From ZLKRG08 sp964654815 (GTDB taxonomy: Bacteria > Actinomycetota > Actinomycetes > Nanopelagicales > Nanopelagicaceae), in NCBI GenBank assembly GCA_964654815.1, contig CAZZLH010000002.1, positions 1-64,000 on the forward strand: 64,000 nucleotides of DNA. Reading direction: 5' to 3'. Made by a program: the position numbers and the translations under genes. The notes beneath the pieces were generated by a model. It worked only from the letters and a program-made list of their open reading frames with translations, did not search any database and was not told where the DNA came from. Shown piece by piece: positions 25,204 to 34,597 of the stretch (position 1 is the first letter of the stretch; each line of letters starts with the position of its first letter).

Positions 25204-26480
25204 CCGATCTGCTCCAAAACCAGCGGAAGTCTTTGATAGCTCGAGTCGTATTCCACTGCGCCAATTAAGGACTCTTCGGCGCGTTCAAAGAGCTCAGATT
25301 TATCGGTATGCAAGGTAAATAGCGGGGCTCCCGCCTTAATTGAATCTCCCGGCTTGGCGTGTATCTCGATTCCAGCTCCCAGCTGTAATTGCTCACCCTG
25401 TTTTGATCTTCCCGCGCCCAATCTCCAAGCTGCAACACCTACCTTGAGCGCATCCATTCGAGTAATCGTGCCAGTTTGCGTTGCGTTAATTACTAAGTTC
25501 TCTTTCGCAACCGGTAGCGCACCATCGGGATCGCCGCCTTGCGCGCTAATCATTCGCCGCCAATGATCCATTGCTTTACCATTCTTTAAATTCTCTGCAG
25601 GGTCTACCCCTTTAATGCCGGCTAACTCAAGCATCTCGCGGGCTAATAGCACCGTTAATTCGATTACGTCGCTTGGTCCACCATCTGCTAATACCTCTAC
25701 CGATTCACGAACCTCTAATGCATTACCTGCGGTTAATCCAAGTGGCACATCCATCGCAGTGATCAACGCTTTGATATTTAATCCAGCGCTCTTGCCAATC
25801 TCCACCATCACAGTGGCGAGTTCGCGAGCTTTAATGGGATCGCTCATAAAGGCACCGCTGCCAGTTTTGACATCGAGCACTAAAGAGCCAGTTCCTTCGG
25901 CGATCTTCTTACTCATAATTGAAGAGGCAATTAAGGGAATCGCCTCAACGGTAGCGGTGACATCTCGCAGCGCGTACAACTTCTTATCTGCAGGTGCTAA
26001 TCCGCTACCTGCAGCACAGATAACGCCACCGGTATCTTGGATTACCTTTAACATCTCCGAATTTGAGAGCGCAGCACGCCAACCCGGAATGGATTCCAAT
26101 TTATCCAAAGTGCCACCGGTATGCCCCAGGCCCCTGCCAGAAAGTTGTGGCACAGCTGCACCACAAGAGGCCACTAATGGCACCAATGGCAGAGTTATCT
26201 TGTCGCCCACCCCACCAGTTGAGTGTTTATCTACGGTTGGCCGATCTAACATGGACCAATCCATACGCTCGCCGCTTCGGATCATTGCATCGGTCCAGCG
26301 GCTAATTTCACGCCGCTCCATGCCATTTAGCAGAATCGCCATGGCAAGTGCCGACATCTGTTCATCAGCAACTACGCCACGAGTGTAGGCATCTACTACC
26401 CAATCAATCTGCTGATCAGTTAGCTCTTTTTTATCACGCTTTAGCGCAATGATCTCTGGTGCAGTGAATTTTTCAGTCAC
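25200..26480 (-). CDS. deoA: Pyrimidine-nucleoside (thymidine) phosphorylase
   Basis: 426 residues of the DeoA/Pdp family. Cleaves thymidine or deoxyuridine with phosphate to base and deoxyribose-1-phosphate. It shows DKHSTGGVGDKITLPL (family signature), GRGLGHTGGTLDKLE, SSIMSKKIAEGTGSLVLDVK in parts, and a C-terminal domain. The start is GTG at 26480, 1 bp after the cdd stop. It links cytidine deaminase upstream with DeoC further along as one breakdown route. Confidence 0.95.
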   Translation of the reverse strand: MTEKFTAPEIIALKRDKKELTDQQIDWVVDAYTRGVVADEQMSALAMAILLNGMERREISRWTDAMIRSGERMDWSMLDRPTVDKHSTGGVGDKITLPLVPLVASCGAAVPQLSGRGLGHTGGTLDKLESIPGWRAALSNSEMLKVIQDTGGVICAAGSGLAPADKKLYALRDVTATVEAIPLIASSIMSKKIAEGTGSLVLDVKTGSGAFMSDPIKARELATVMVEIGKSAGLNIKALITAMDVPLGLTAGNALEVRESVEVLADGGPSDVIELTVLLAREMLELAGIKGVDPAENLKNGKAMDHWRRMISAQGGDPDGALPVAKENLVINATQTGTITRMDALKVGVAAWRLGAGRSKQGEQLQLGAGIEIHAKPGDSIKAGAPLFTLHTDKSELFERAEESLIGAVEYDSSYQRLPLVLEQIG

Positions 26481-26481
26481 G

Positions 26482-26874
26482 TTACTTCAAGTCATCTGGG
26501 CCAAATGCCCATGGCAACATCTCTGACATTTTCTGCGGTCCATCCGGCGTCATTAACAAGGCTTCTGGCCCGCCATGTTCGAAGAGCAACTGGCGACAGC
26601 GGCCACATGGCGCTAAATAATTACCAGCGCCATCTACGCAAACAATCGCAACTAACTTGCCACCACCAGTGGTGGCTAAATTTGAGACCAAACCACATTC
26701 AGCGCATAAACCAAGCCCATATGAGGCATTTTCTACATTGCAACCTTCAATGATTCGACCATCGTCGACCAGCGCCGCAACTCCGACTGGGAAATTGGAG
26801 TACGGAGCATACGCCCGCTTCATGACTGAAACTGCGCGTTTGTGAATCTCTTGCCAATCGATATCTTGGGACAT
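26482..26874 (-). CDS. cdd: Cytidine deaminase
   Basis: 130 residues, the small homotetrameric type. Zinc ligands are the cysteines of CAECG and PCGRC; the catalytic glutamate is in CAE. N-terminal RAYAPYSNFPVGVAAL and CNVENASYGLG are family signatures. It deaminates cytidine and deoxycytidine to uridine forms that DeoA can use. It starts directly at the end of the preceding permease gene, in the same leftward operon. Confidence 0.96.
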   Translation of the reverse strand: MSQDIDWQEIHKRAVSVMKRAYAPYSNFPVGVAALVDDGRIIEGCNVENASYGLGLCAECGLVSNLATTGGGKLVAIVCVDGAGNYLAPCGRCRQLLFEHGGPEALLMTPDGPQKMSEMLPWAFGPDDLK

Positions 26875-28140
26875 TTATTTACTTCCGCCTCTACGATAGG
26901 GCAAGCCATCCGCAGCCGGCATTCTTAATCTCTGCGTGCCAAGCCCTAGTACCAGAAGAGTCACAAGATATGGCGTCATCGTCACAAATTGGCCAGGTAA
27001 TTCGGTGAAAGTTATGTAGAACCAAATTGCGGCTGCGGCGACAAGAATGCTTATAACGACTGGCAGAAAGCGTTTGCGGCGCAAGTTTCGAAGTGCAATT
27101 GCTAACATCACTATGGCTAGCAACATTAGAAGCGCGTGTATCGCTGTTGCATCACGAAGCTGTAGCGCATCGGCAAATCCAAATAATCCAGCGCCGGTCA
27201 TCAATCCACCGGGGCGCCAATTACCAAAGATCAATGCGGCAAGTCCTATATATCCGCGGCCGCCGGTTTGATTCTCTTGATAATGATTGGAAGCAACGAT
27301 GGCTAGGAATGCGCCACCAAATCCGGCAAAGCCACCTGAGATTAAGACTCCAACATATTTCATCAAATAGACATTTACACCCAAGGATTCCGCTGCAGTT
27401 GGGGCTTCGCCTGCACTACGAAGTCGAAGTCCAAATGCGGTATGCCATAAGAACCAATATGAAAATGGCACCAGTGCAATAGCTATTACGGTTACATATG
27501 AGACACCGCCGGTAAAACCACGCAAGATTGAGAAGGTATCTGAAATTAAGAACCAATTTCGTTCCGCGATCCATCCGAAAAGATCTGGACTCTTCCAACC
27601 AAAATAAGTTCCGCCTGAGAGGATTGGCAGACCATTGACCCCGATAGGTTGGATATCTGGCGATTGGGAGGGGCCGACCCAAGTTCCATTCTTGTAAAGA
27701 ATCGTAGACATGTAGCGCGCTAAACCAGCCGCGATAATGTTGATTGCCACGCCAGAGACCACATGGTCAACACCAAAACCGACAGTTGCGATCGCATGTA
27801 GCAAAGCGCCGAGCGCTCCCATCACGATGCCCGCAACAAGACCGGCCCAAGGCCCATGTTTGGCGCCAATGAAACCGCCACCCCACGCGCCCATGATCAT
27901 CATTCCTTCAAGGCCGATATTCACCACTCCAGAACGCTCTGAGAAGAGGCCACCAAGTGCGGCCATTGCTATCGGAACTGAGAGAAGTAGCGCTGCCGAT
28001 GCGGTTCCGACGCTAGTCAGATCAGATGCGCCAGTTAATAATTTAATTGTAGAAAGTGAGAAGACAATTGCAAAGGCATAAAGTGCAAGACGAGCAACTT
28101 TGCTTAAGCTCTTAAGCTCTTGGAATTTACCTTTAAGCAT
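26875..28140 (-). CDS. Nucleoside ABC importer permease 2 (BmpA-type system)
   Basis: 421 residues with about ten hydrophobic segments, of the branched-chain/nucleoside permease family (NupC/RnsD-like). Family stretches are GLFSERSGVVNIGLEGMM, GVDHVVSGVAINI, RLRSAGEAPTAAESLGVNV and GFAGFGGAFLAI. With its partner permease it forms the membrane channel. It overlaps the partner's end by 8 bp. The first codons contain a small direct repeat of GAGCTTAA. Confidence 0.93.
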   Translation of the reverse strand: MLKGKFQELKSLSKVARLALYAFAIVFSLSTIKLLTGASDLTSVGTASAALLLSVPIAMAALGGLFSERSGVVNIGLEGMMIMGAWGGGFIGAKHGPWAGLVAGIVMGALGALLHAIATVGFGVDHVVSGVAINIIAAGLARYMSTILYKNGTWVGPSQSPDIQPIGVNGLPILSGGTYFGWKSPDLFGWIAERNWFLISDTFSILRGFTGGVSYVTVIAIALVPFSYWFLWHTAFGLRLRSAGEAPTAAESLGVNVYLMKYVGVLISGGFAGFGGAFLAIVASNHYQENQTGGRGYIGLAALIFGNWRPGGLMTGAGLFGFADALQLRDATAIHALLMLLAIVMLAIALRNLRRKRFLPVVISILVAAAAIWFYITFTELPGQFVTMTPYLVTLLVLGLGTQRLRMPAADGLPYRRGGSK

Positions 28141-29248
28141 TACCTACCGCCTTAGCCAAGTCATTAGAAACTACCTTGACGCGATATCTGCTTACTACTT
28201 CATAAGCGATGACAGAACTTAACAAGATCGCGCCTTGCATAATGAAGTAGGTCTCTGGGGCAATATCAATCAAATCTAAAGAGCGTGATGAGACTTCAAG
28301 GAATGAGAAGAGCAGACTTGAAAATGCCATACCTACCGCGCTATTTCTACCGAGCAGCGCTACGGCAATTGCTGAGAAACCCAACCCGGCTCTAAAACCC
28401 AGGTTGTATGCGTGAGTTTCGGCTAAGACTGTTGGGAGACCAGAGAGACCAGCAATCGCTCCCGATGAGATCATTGCCACCACAATCATTCGCTTGGAAT
28501 TTACGCCACTGACTCTTGCAGCAATTGGATTGATACCAGATGCGCGCAATTCAAAACCAAAGCGAGTGCGATTGATGACCCACCAAAAGGCAACTCCAAG
28601 AGCGATGGCCACCAATAACATGCCATATAGACCGCGTCCTTGGAGCGCGGCTGGATCTAAATTCTTAGTAATTACAGTCAGGTTTGGCATATGACCTGAG
28701 GGTGGAAGTTCTTTGGTGGTTAAGTTATTTGAGCCCTCGATTTTGACTGTGAAATGTTTTGATAGCAGGTAGGCGCTCAAACCGCCCGCGATGCTATTGA
28801 GCATAATCGTGGAGATAACCTCATTTACCCCACGTTTGACTTTCAAAATTCCAGCTATCGCCGCCCAAAGTCCGCCTACGGTCATTGCAATCAAGAAAAT
28901 TGCCAAGATGTGTAGCACTGGAGGTAGCGTGAACATGGCGCCGAAGTAGCAGGCGAAGAGCGCAGCTAAGCGAAGTTGGCCCTCCACACCGATATTAAAT
29001 AGTCCCGCACGGAAGGTAATCGCAATCGCGATTGCTGCTATGTAATAAGAGGTAGCGGTATTAAAGGTCTCAATCACCGAGCTGGTGGTCGCACCAAATT
29101 CCCACATAGTTTTAAATGCCTCACTTGGTGATTTCTTGGTGGCAAGTAGCGCCAAACTTGAGATCAAAATAGAGAAGACTGCGGCTGAGAGTGGGGCTGC
29201 TACCGCTAAGGCAATCTTCTTAGGGGTAAATTTTGAAGTATCGCGCAT
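28133..29248 (-). CDS. Nucleoside ABC importer permease 1 (BmpA-type system)
   Basis: 371 residues, NupB/RnsC-like, with about nine hydrophobic segments. Typical stretches are AIAIAITFRAGLFNIGVEGQL, GVNEVISTIMLNSIAGGLSAYL in part, ELRASGINPIAARVSGV and GLGFSAIAVALLGRNSAVGM. The start ATG overlaps the ATPase stop (TAATG). It pairs with permease 2 to move nucleosides across the plasma membrane. Confidence 0.93.
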   Translation of the reverse strand: MRDTSKFTPKKIALAVAAPLSAAVFSILISSLALLATKKSPSEAFKTMWEFGATTSSVIETFNTATSYYIAAIAIAITFRAGLFNIGVEGQLRLAALFACYFGAMFTLPPVLHILAIFLIAMTVGGLWAAIAGILKVKRGVNEVISTIMLNSIAGGLSAYLLSKHFTVKIEGSNNLTTKELPPSGHMPNLTVITKNLDPAALQGRGLYGMLLVAIALGVAFWWVINRTRFGFELRASGINPIAARVSGVNSKRMIVVAMISSGAIAGLSGLPTVLAETHAYNLGFRAGLGFSAIAVALLGRNSAVGMAFSSLLFSFLEVSSRSLDLIDIAPETYFIMQGAILLSSVIAYEVVSRYRVKVVSNDLAKAVGNA

Positions 29249-30750
29249 TACTTCGCTCCAGTCATGGCGGCGCCCAATTTCTCTGGAGTGGTATCAGCTG
29301 GATTTAGCTCTGCCGTGATTTCGCCACGCAACATAACCAGCAATCGATCCGACATGCCAATTAACTCTTCAAGATCTGCAGAGATTAGAACAATTGCCAT
29401 ACCTTTTTCGCGAGCTTTACGAAGCTCCTCCCAGATTGCACCTTGCGCACCAACATCTACACCTCTGGTCGGATGTGATGCGACCAATAATTTAGGAGCA
29501 TGGACCATCTCGCGGCCAACGATGAATTTCTGTTGATTTCCACCAGAGAGCGCGGTAGCAAGTGTGTTCGGTCCAGGGGCGCGAACATCAAATTCCTGCA
29601 TAATCACTTTGGTATCTTCAATAGTGGCTTTCTTATCTAACACAAAGCCATTGAAGACTGGTTTGCTTCGTTGGTAGCCCAATATTCGATTCTCCCAAAG
29701 TGGGGAGCCAAGCATCAGCGCCTGACGTTGCCTATCCTCCGGGATAAAACCAATTCCAAGATCGCGACGCTCTGCCACGCTTTTGGCATCAATAGTTTGA
29801 CCGTTGAAGAGTATCTCTCCGGTGTACTCCATTAGCCCCAATATGGTCTCAGTTAATTCTGATTGACCATTTCCTTCTACGCCTGCGATACCGATTACCT
29901 CTCCGGCATGTAATTTGAATGAGATATTCGAAACTAGATTTCGGCCACCTTTTGAAGGAACTGCCACATTCTTTAACTCCAAAACAACATTTTCGCGCTT
30001 GGTATCACCCTTGGTCTCTGGCTTTGGCAGTTCAGAGCCGACCATCAATTCAGCCAATTGACGTGGCGTCACCGCTTTTGCGCTAACTTCCGCAACAGTC
30101 GAGCCGGCACGAATCACGGTAACTTCGTCGGCAACCCGTAAAACTTCATCTAATTTATGGGAAATAAAGATGACTGACATGCCTTTCTCGCGAAGTCCAT
30201 GTAGCGCATTAAATAGATCATCGACCTCTTGCGGCACCAGAACGGCAGTTGGTTCATCGAAAATAAGAATCTTGGCGCCGCGATAGAGCACCTTTAATAT
30301 CTCTACGCGTTGCCGTTGGCCAACGCCGAGATTCTCAACCAACTCATCTGGATCAACATCTAGGCCATATGCGTCGGCCATCTCTTGAATCTTCTTACGG
30401 GCACCTTTGAAATCTATCTGACCCGTATGAGTTGGTTCGTCGCCCAGGATGATGTTCTCTAAGACCGTGAAGTTGTCAGCCAACATGAAGTGCTGATGCA
30501 CCATGCCGATACCTGCGGTTATCGCCTCATTCGGGTTCTTAAAATTAGTTTGTTGGCCATTTACAAAGATCTCGCCGCTATCGGGCTTTAACATGCCATA
30601 GAGGATCTTCATGACCGTTGATTTGCCGGCGCCATTTTCGCCCACTAAAGCGTGGACCGAGCCGCTCTGAACTTTTAACGAAACATCTTTATTGGCAATG
30701 ACCCCAGGAAATCGCTTCGAGATATGTCGTAACTCGACTACTACCGACAA
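29248..30750 (-). CDS. Nucleoside ABC importer ATPase (two ABC domains)
   Basis: 500 residues with two ABC cassettes in tandem, as in RbsA, NupA and RnsB. The first has Walker A GENGAGKST, signature VGQRQ and Walker B ILIFDEPTA. The second has GVEGNGQSE as a degenerate Walker A, ALSGGNQQK as signature, and LLVASHPTRGVDV in place of a standard Walker B. The start is TTG at 30750 with AAGGAG six bases upstream; no ATG fits. A hairpin separates it from bmpA upstream. Confidence 0.94.
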   Translation of the reverse strand: MSVVVELRHISKRFPGVIANKDVSLKVQSGSVHALVGENGAGKSTVMKILYGMLKPDSGEIFVNGQQTNFKNPNEAITAGIGMVHQHFMLADNFTVLENIILGDEPTHTGQIDFKGARKKIQEMADAYGLDVDPDELVENLGVGQRQRVEILKVLYRGAKILIFDEPTAVLVPQEVDDLFNALHGLREKGMSVIFISHKLDEVLRVADEVTVIRAGSTVAEVSAKAVTPRQLAELMVGSELPKPETKGDTKRENVVLELKNVAVPSKGGRNLVSNISFKLHAGEVIGIAGVEGNGQSELTETILGLMEYTGEILFNGQTIDAKSVAERRDLGIGFIPEDRQRQALMLGSPLWENRILGYQRSKPVFNGFVLDKKATIEDTKVIMQEFDVRAPGPNTLATALSGGNQQKFIVGREMVHAPKLLVASHPTRGVDVGAQGAIWEELRKAREKGMAIVLISADLEELIGMSDRLLVMLRGEITAELNPADTTPEKLGAAMTGAK

Positions 30751-30798
30751 CTGGCGCTCCTTTGCGTCGAATAGTGCTGCTGGTGAGAATCATAAAGA

Positions 30799-30834
30799 AA
30801 TTGGCCCGGCTAGGAAATCCTAACCGGGCCAATT
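30799..30834 (-). terminator. Strong hairpin after bmpA, before importer ATPase
   Basis: A 17-bp inverted repeat with one mismatch and a 2-base loop, rich in G and C. On the - strand it is followed by TTTCTTTA. It lies between bmpA and the ATPase gene of the same operon. A partial terminator or mRNA-end stabiliser here would give more binding protein than transporter. Confidence 0.85.
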
Positions 30835-30853
30835 CGGTCATCTTCCGAAGTTT

Positions 30854-31924
30854 TTACTTAGGAGATGTTGGAACTTTGATCTTTCCGCTACGAATTGCGG
30901 CTGCAGCTGCATCAATTTGTGCCTTGTACTTATTGATGTAACCACCAGAGTATGAGACTCCAACGCCACCTGCAGCTAGATCGTAACGACGACCGTAGAT
31001 ACCAGCCTTGGCATCAAGGATGTCATTGACGGTGCTGCCTGAAACCGCGGTTGCGATAACGTCATAAACCGCCTGATCAACACGCTTCAACATTGAGGTC
31101 AACATATTCTTCTTCTCTGCAGCAGATGCAGTTAGGAACTGATCAGAGTCAACTCCGATGGTCCATACCTTCTTGCCTGCAGCAGCAGCTTCAGTAGCTG
31201 CCTGGAAGTTACCCGCGCCAGATCCACCAGCTGCTGAGTAAATTACATCGATACCCTTGTCGATCATGCCCTTAGCAATAACTTTCGCCTTTGCTGGGTC
31301 ATTGAATCCACCGAAATCTGGTGGCTCGGAAACATACTTAACATCAACAGTTGCGCTCTTCTTGGTTGCCTTTACGCCAGCAACGAATCCAGCTTCAAAC
31401 TTCTGAAGTAGTGGAATACGTACGCCGCCGATGTAGCCAATCTTTCCTGACTTAGAGGCGAGAGCCGCTGCCACACCTGCAAGGTATGAGCCCTGCTCCT
31501 CCGCGAACACCATAGATGTCACGTTAAGAGCTGCAACTGATGCATCATCGATGATGCCAAACTGAGTGTTTGGGAACTCCTGCGCCACAGTTGTGATTGG
31601 GCCTGCATATAGGAAACCGACCGCGATGATCGGGTTGTATCCGGCTTTCGCTAGAAGGCGTAGCTTGTCTGTACGCTCTGAATCGGTACCTTGTGTAACG
31701 GTAACTTCACGAGCGGTAACACCAAACTTCTTCTTAGCACGATCTAAACCTGCAGCTGCTGAATCGTTAAATGACTTGTCACCACGACCTCCGATGTCAT
31801 ATGCAAGACCGACTTTTACCTTGGTCGCTGCACTTGATGGAGCGGTGATGAAACCAACGGTTGCCATTGTTGCTGCTGCTGCAACTGCGACAATGCGTGT
31901 GAACTTCTTCAATTTTCCTCCCAT
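30854..31924 (-). CDS. BmpA-family nucleoside-binding protein, no lipobox cysteine
   Basis: 356 residues. Family motifs are VGLAYDIGGRGDKSFNDSA, IAVGFLYAGP, QEFPNTQFGIIDD, AEEQGSYLAG, GKIGYIGG and GVDSDQ. BmpA/PnrA proteins bind purine and pyrimidine nucleosides outside the membrane and pass them to the importer. The N-terminus is a clear signal peptide with a likely signal peptidase I site at PSSA-ATK. The whole protein contains no cysteine, so it cannot be a lipoprotein, unlike most relatives in Gram-positive bacteria. ATG at 31924 is used here; TTG at 31912 follows GGAGG closely and is an alternative. Confidence 0.93.
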   Translation of the reverse strand: MGGKLKKFTRIVAVAAAATMATVGFITAPSSAATKVKVGLAYDIGGRGDKSFNDSAAAGLDRAKKKFGVTAREVTVTQGTDSERTDKLRLLAKAGYNPIIAVGFLYAGPITTVAQEFPNTQFGIIDDASVAALNVTSMVFAEEQGSYLAGVAAALASKSGKIGYIGGVRIPLLQKFEAGFVAGVKATKKSATVDVKYVSEPPDFGGFNDPAKAKVIAKGMIDKGIDVIYSAAGGSGAGNFQAATEAAAAGKKVWTIGVDSDQFLTASAAEKKNMLTSMLKRVDQAVYDVIATAVSGSTVNDILDAKAGIYGRRYDLAAGGVGVSYSGGYINKYKAQIDAAAAAIRSGKIKVPTSPK

Positions 31925-32178
31925 GGGTTAACTCTCTAGAGAAGAGAGCTGTAGCGGTGAGCCTAGTAGGCGAAATCAAAAATTTCTAACGTGCCATATT
32001 CCAAATTCATTACTTTTTTAGCGGTTAACGAGGGTAAAAAGTGCTCGGAAGGAGAGATTTGAGTAACTCTTTAAACCTCTTGAAAAACCTCTTGAAAACT
32101 CTAAACCACAGGTTGAAACTTTCAGCCCGCTATATCCGCCACAAATCTGCTTCGTTTAACTCCGCTGCAGGTAGGGAT
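31925..32178. other. Intergenic region upstream of bmpA with short tandem repeats
   Basis: 254 bp between the trpS stop and the bmpA start. It contains a 12-bp tandem repeat (AACCTCTTGAAA twice, about 32073-32100), an AT-rich part near 31980-32040, and a small inverted repeat of CTCTCT and AGAGAG near 31931-31947 in the likely bmpA leader. The bmpA promoter must lie here, but I cannot assign -35 and -10 boxes with confidence. A 77-codon open frame on the + strand runs into trpS and looks spurious. Confidence 0.6.
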
Positions 32179-33177
32179 TTATCCGAGGATTCCAAGCGCT
32201 TGGTAGGCATCTTTGAGAGTCTTGCTCGCAAGGATTCTGGCGCGATCTGCACCTTTGTTCAAGATGCGAATTAACTCCGCTTCATCTTCTAGTAATTGTG
32301 TAGCTCGCTCGCGAATTGGTCGCAGATATTCGACCGTAGCCTCAGCGACCGCTCCCTTGAAGTCGCCATAGCCCTTTCCAGCAAAGTCATCTTGGATCTC
32401 GGCGATGTTCTTACCAGTAACAGAAGAGTAGATAACCATTAGATTGCTAATACCTGGCTTCTGCGCTTCATCAAAGAGAACTTCGCGCCCAGTGTCGGTG
32501 ACTGCAGATTTAATCTTCTTAACATTGATCTCTGGGGCATCCATCAATTCGATCACACCACTTGCACTTGCAGCGGATTTAGACATCTTGCTGGTTGGCT
32601 CTTGTAAGTCATAAATTTTTGCGCCGCCTTTGAGGATATATGCCTCGGGCAAGGTAAACACTTGGCCATAGCGGGTATTAAATCGATTAGCTAGGTCGCG
32701 AGTGATTTCAATATGTTGGCGTTGATCTTCCCCAACTGGGACCAGATTTGCTTGATAAAGAAGTATGTCAGCAGCTTGCAACATCGGATATGTGAATAGA
32801 CCAACTCGAGCGCTATCCGCGCCACCTTTGGCAGATTTATCTTTAAATTGAGTCATGCGGCTGGCTTCGCCAAATGAAGCCACGCACTCCATCAACCAAC
32901 CTAATTGATTGTGCTCAGGTAGGTGTGATTGCACAAATAGCGCAGATTTATTTACATCAATACCGGCCGCAATAAGTTGTGCCGCAGATGCCAAGGTGCG
33001 CTTTCGAAGTAACGCTGGTTCGACATCCCCGGTTAGCGCATGGAGATCAACGATGGCGTAATAAGTCTCATGCTCTGCCTGCAGCTCCACCCATTGCTTA
33101 ACTGCCCCCAAATAATTACCTAGATGGAAAGACTCCGAGGTCGGTTGGATGCCAGATAGGACGCGCTTCTGGGTCAT
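32179..33177 (-). CDS. trpS: Tryptophanyl-tRNA synthetase
   Basis: 332 residues, normal for bacterial TrpRS. Charges tRNA-Trp. It has the HIGH-like motif in SGIQPTSESFHLGNYLGA (HLGN), the KMSKS loop as KMSKSAAS, and QYANLVPVGEDQRQHIE-type ligand residues (LVPVGEDQRQHIEITRDLA). The start overlaps the CNNM-family gene stop as ATGA, so the two are coupled. Confidence 0.96.
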   Translation of the reverse strand: MTQKRVLSGIQPTSESFHLGNYLGAVKQWVELQAEHETYYAIVDLHALTGDVEPALLRKRTLASAAQLIAAGIDVNKSALFVQSHLPEHNQLGWLMECVASFGEASRMTQFKDKSAKGGADSARVGLFTYPMLQAADILLYQANLVPVGEDQRQHIEITRDLANRFNTRYGQVFTLPEAYILKGGAKIYDLQEPTSKMSKSAASASGVIELMDAPEINVKKIKSAVTDTGREVLFDEAQKPGISNLMVIYSSVTGKNIAEIQDDFAGKGYGDFKGAVAEATVEYLRPIRERATQLLEDEAELIRILNKGADRARILASKTLKDAYQALGILG

Positions 33178-34466
33178 AGCGCGGATTCTCTCATGTCCGG
33201 AGTTTTAGAGATTAACAATTGACCAACTCGATGTCCTTCAAGTGTGATGACCACAAGCCGTACCCCATTTATATTCACCACATCATGCAACTTGGGCATT
33301 CTTCCCAAGAAGTGCATCACAAATCCGCTGACTGTTTGATACGGACCTTCAGGTAAAGCGATGCCAGTTTCGGCCTCTAAGTCTTCGATTGAAAGCAATC
33401 CGTCAATCTCGATATCGCCAGTTCGGCTCTCTGTGTTGATTTCACTCTCAGTTTGATCGTACTCGTCGTGGATGTCACCAATTAAACATTCGACTAAATC
33501 TTCCAAGGTGATAATGCCATCTGTGCCACCGTACTCATCCAAGACGATTGCTAGATGCTGGCGCTCGTTTCGCATCTGTGTGAGTGATGGCAGAACCGGC
33601 TTTGTGCCAGGCAAATACATGATTGGTCGAACGAGGTCCTGAATCTTGGTGTTTGCAGTAGCCACGGCAGAATCCAAGAGATCTCTAACATGGATAAAGC
33701 CAATTACCTCATCACTGGAACCACGCACGACTGGGTAGCGAGAATGCGCCTTCTCTACTGCAATATCAATCGCTTTGCTGACTGTAAGTGAGCCATCAAG
33801 AAAATCAACTTCCGTGCGCGGCACCATGACCTCATTGACCAATTTATCGGAGGTATTGAATACCTCTTCTACGATCTCACGTTCTTCATCAGTAAGCGCC
33901 TTATGACCCGAGACCAACTCCATGAGCTCCTCTTCGGAAATCTGGCTGCGTTCACTCTTGGTATCGATGCCAAAGAGCGAGACGATCAGATCAGTAGATT
34001 TAGAGAGCAGCCAGATGATGGGCCGGAAGAATTTGGCAATCGCTTCAATTATGTAGGAAGAGTTAAGCGCAATCGTCTCGCTCCTATGTAACGCAAGCCG
34101 TTTTGGGACCAACTCGCCAAAGACCAACGAGAAATAGGCGATCACCAAAGTGATGGTGATTATGGAAATGGTGCGGGCGGCCGAAGCGCTCAACCCTAGG
34201 TCACTAAATCTAGGCACCAAAAAGATACTCAACTTCTCCGCACCAAGTGCTGCGGAGAGAAATCCCGTGACTGTGACACCGACTTGGGCCGCAGCCAAGA
34301 AGCGATTGGGATTGGAGGTAAGTTTTGCGACGCGCGCGCCACGTTTGCCCTTTAACTGCTTGACTTGACCTTCACGAAGCGAGATCAGAGCAATCTCTGC
34401 CGCTACGAAGAGTGAGCCAAGGAGGATCAGCGCAAAGACCAGCGCGATGGCCTGAAAGAGTTCCAT
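33174..34466 (-). CDS. CNNM/CorC-HlyC family membrane protein
   Basis: 430 residues in the usual order: an N-terminal DUF21 domain with three to four membrane helices (residues about 1-190), a pair of CBS domains (about 210-340, with MVPRTEVDFLDG and YPVVRGSSDEVIGFIHVRDLL), and a C-terminal CorC_HlyC domain (ETGIALPEGPYQTVSGFVM). The family is tied to magnesium and cobalt efflux; the older name haemolysin is misleading. It is divergent from the msmK-type gene and coupled to trpS. Confidence 0.92.
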   Translation of the reverse strand: MELFQAIALVFALILLGSLFVAAEIALISLREGQVKQLKGKRGARVAKLTSNPNRFLAAAQVGVTVTGFLSAALGAEKLSIFLVPRFSDLGLSASAARTISIITITLVIAYFSLVFGELVPKRLALHRSETIALNSSYIIEAIAKFFRPIIWLLSKSTDLIVSLFGIDTKSERSQISEEELMELVSGHKALTDEEREIVEEVFNTSDKLVNEVMVPRTEVDFLDGSLTVSKAIDIAVEKAHSRYPVVRGSSDEVIGFIHVRDLLDSAVATANTKIQDLVRPIMYLPGTKPVLPSLTQMRNERQHLAIVLDEYGGTDGIITLEDLVECLIGDIHDEYDQTESEINTESRTGDIEIDGLLSIEDLEAETGIALPEGPYQTVSGFVMHFLGRMPKLHDVVNINGVRLVVITLEGHRVGQLLISKTPDMRESAL

Positions 34467-34563
34467 TAGATGAGAAAGGTTATCGGATTGCCTTCCAAAC
34501 TCGCTTATTCACGCGTAGCCTCTGCCTCTAGTTCCACCAAAACATCAACTTCCAAAGGATCGT

Positions 34564-34588
34564 CGGGCACGTACCTGCCCGGAAGGAG
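34564..34588 (+). promoter_or_regulatory. Leader hairpin and ribosome binding site of msmK
   Basis: CGGGCA and TGCCCG (34564-34569 and 34576-34581) form a 6-bp stem with a 6-base loop directly against the strong Shine-Dalgarno GGAAGGAG (34581-34588), ten bases before the ATG at 34598. The remaining divergent space back to 34467 shows no clear promoter boxes. Confidence 0.55.
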
Positions 34589-34597
34589 AAATAAAAA

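Noticed and set aside
25615..26388. 257-codon open frame on the + strand
   Set aside because: Lies wholly opposite deoA, which has full family motifs; low-complexity Ser/Thr/Pro composition marks it as a shadow frame.
32041..32274. 77-codon frame with an AAGGAG-like site upstream
   Set aside because: It runs through a tandem repeat and into the 3' end of trpS on the other strand, and has no recognisable similarity.
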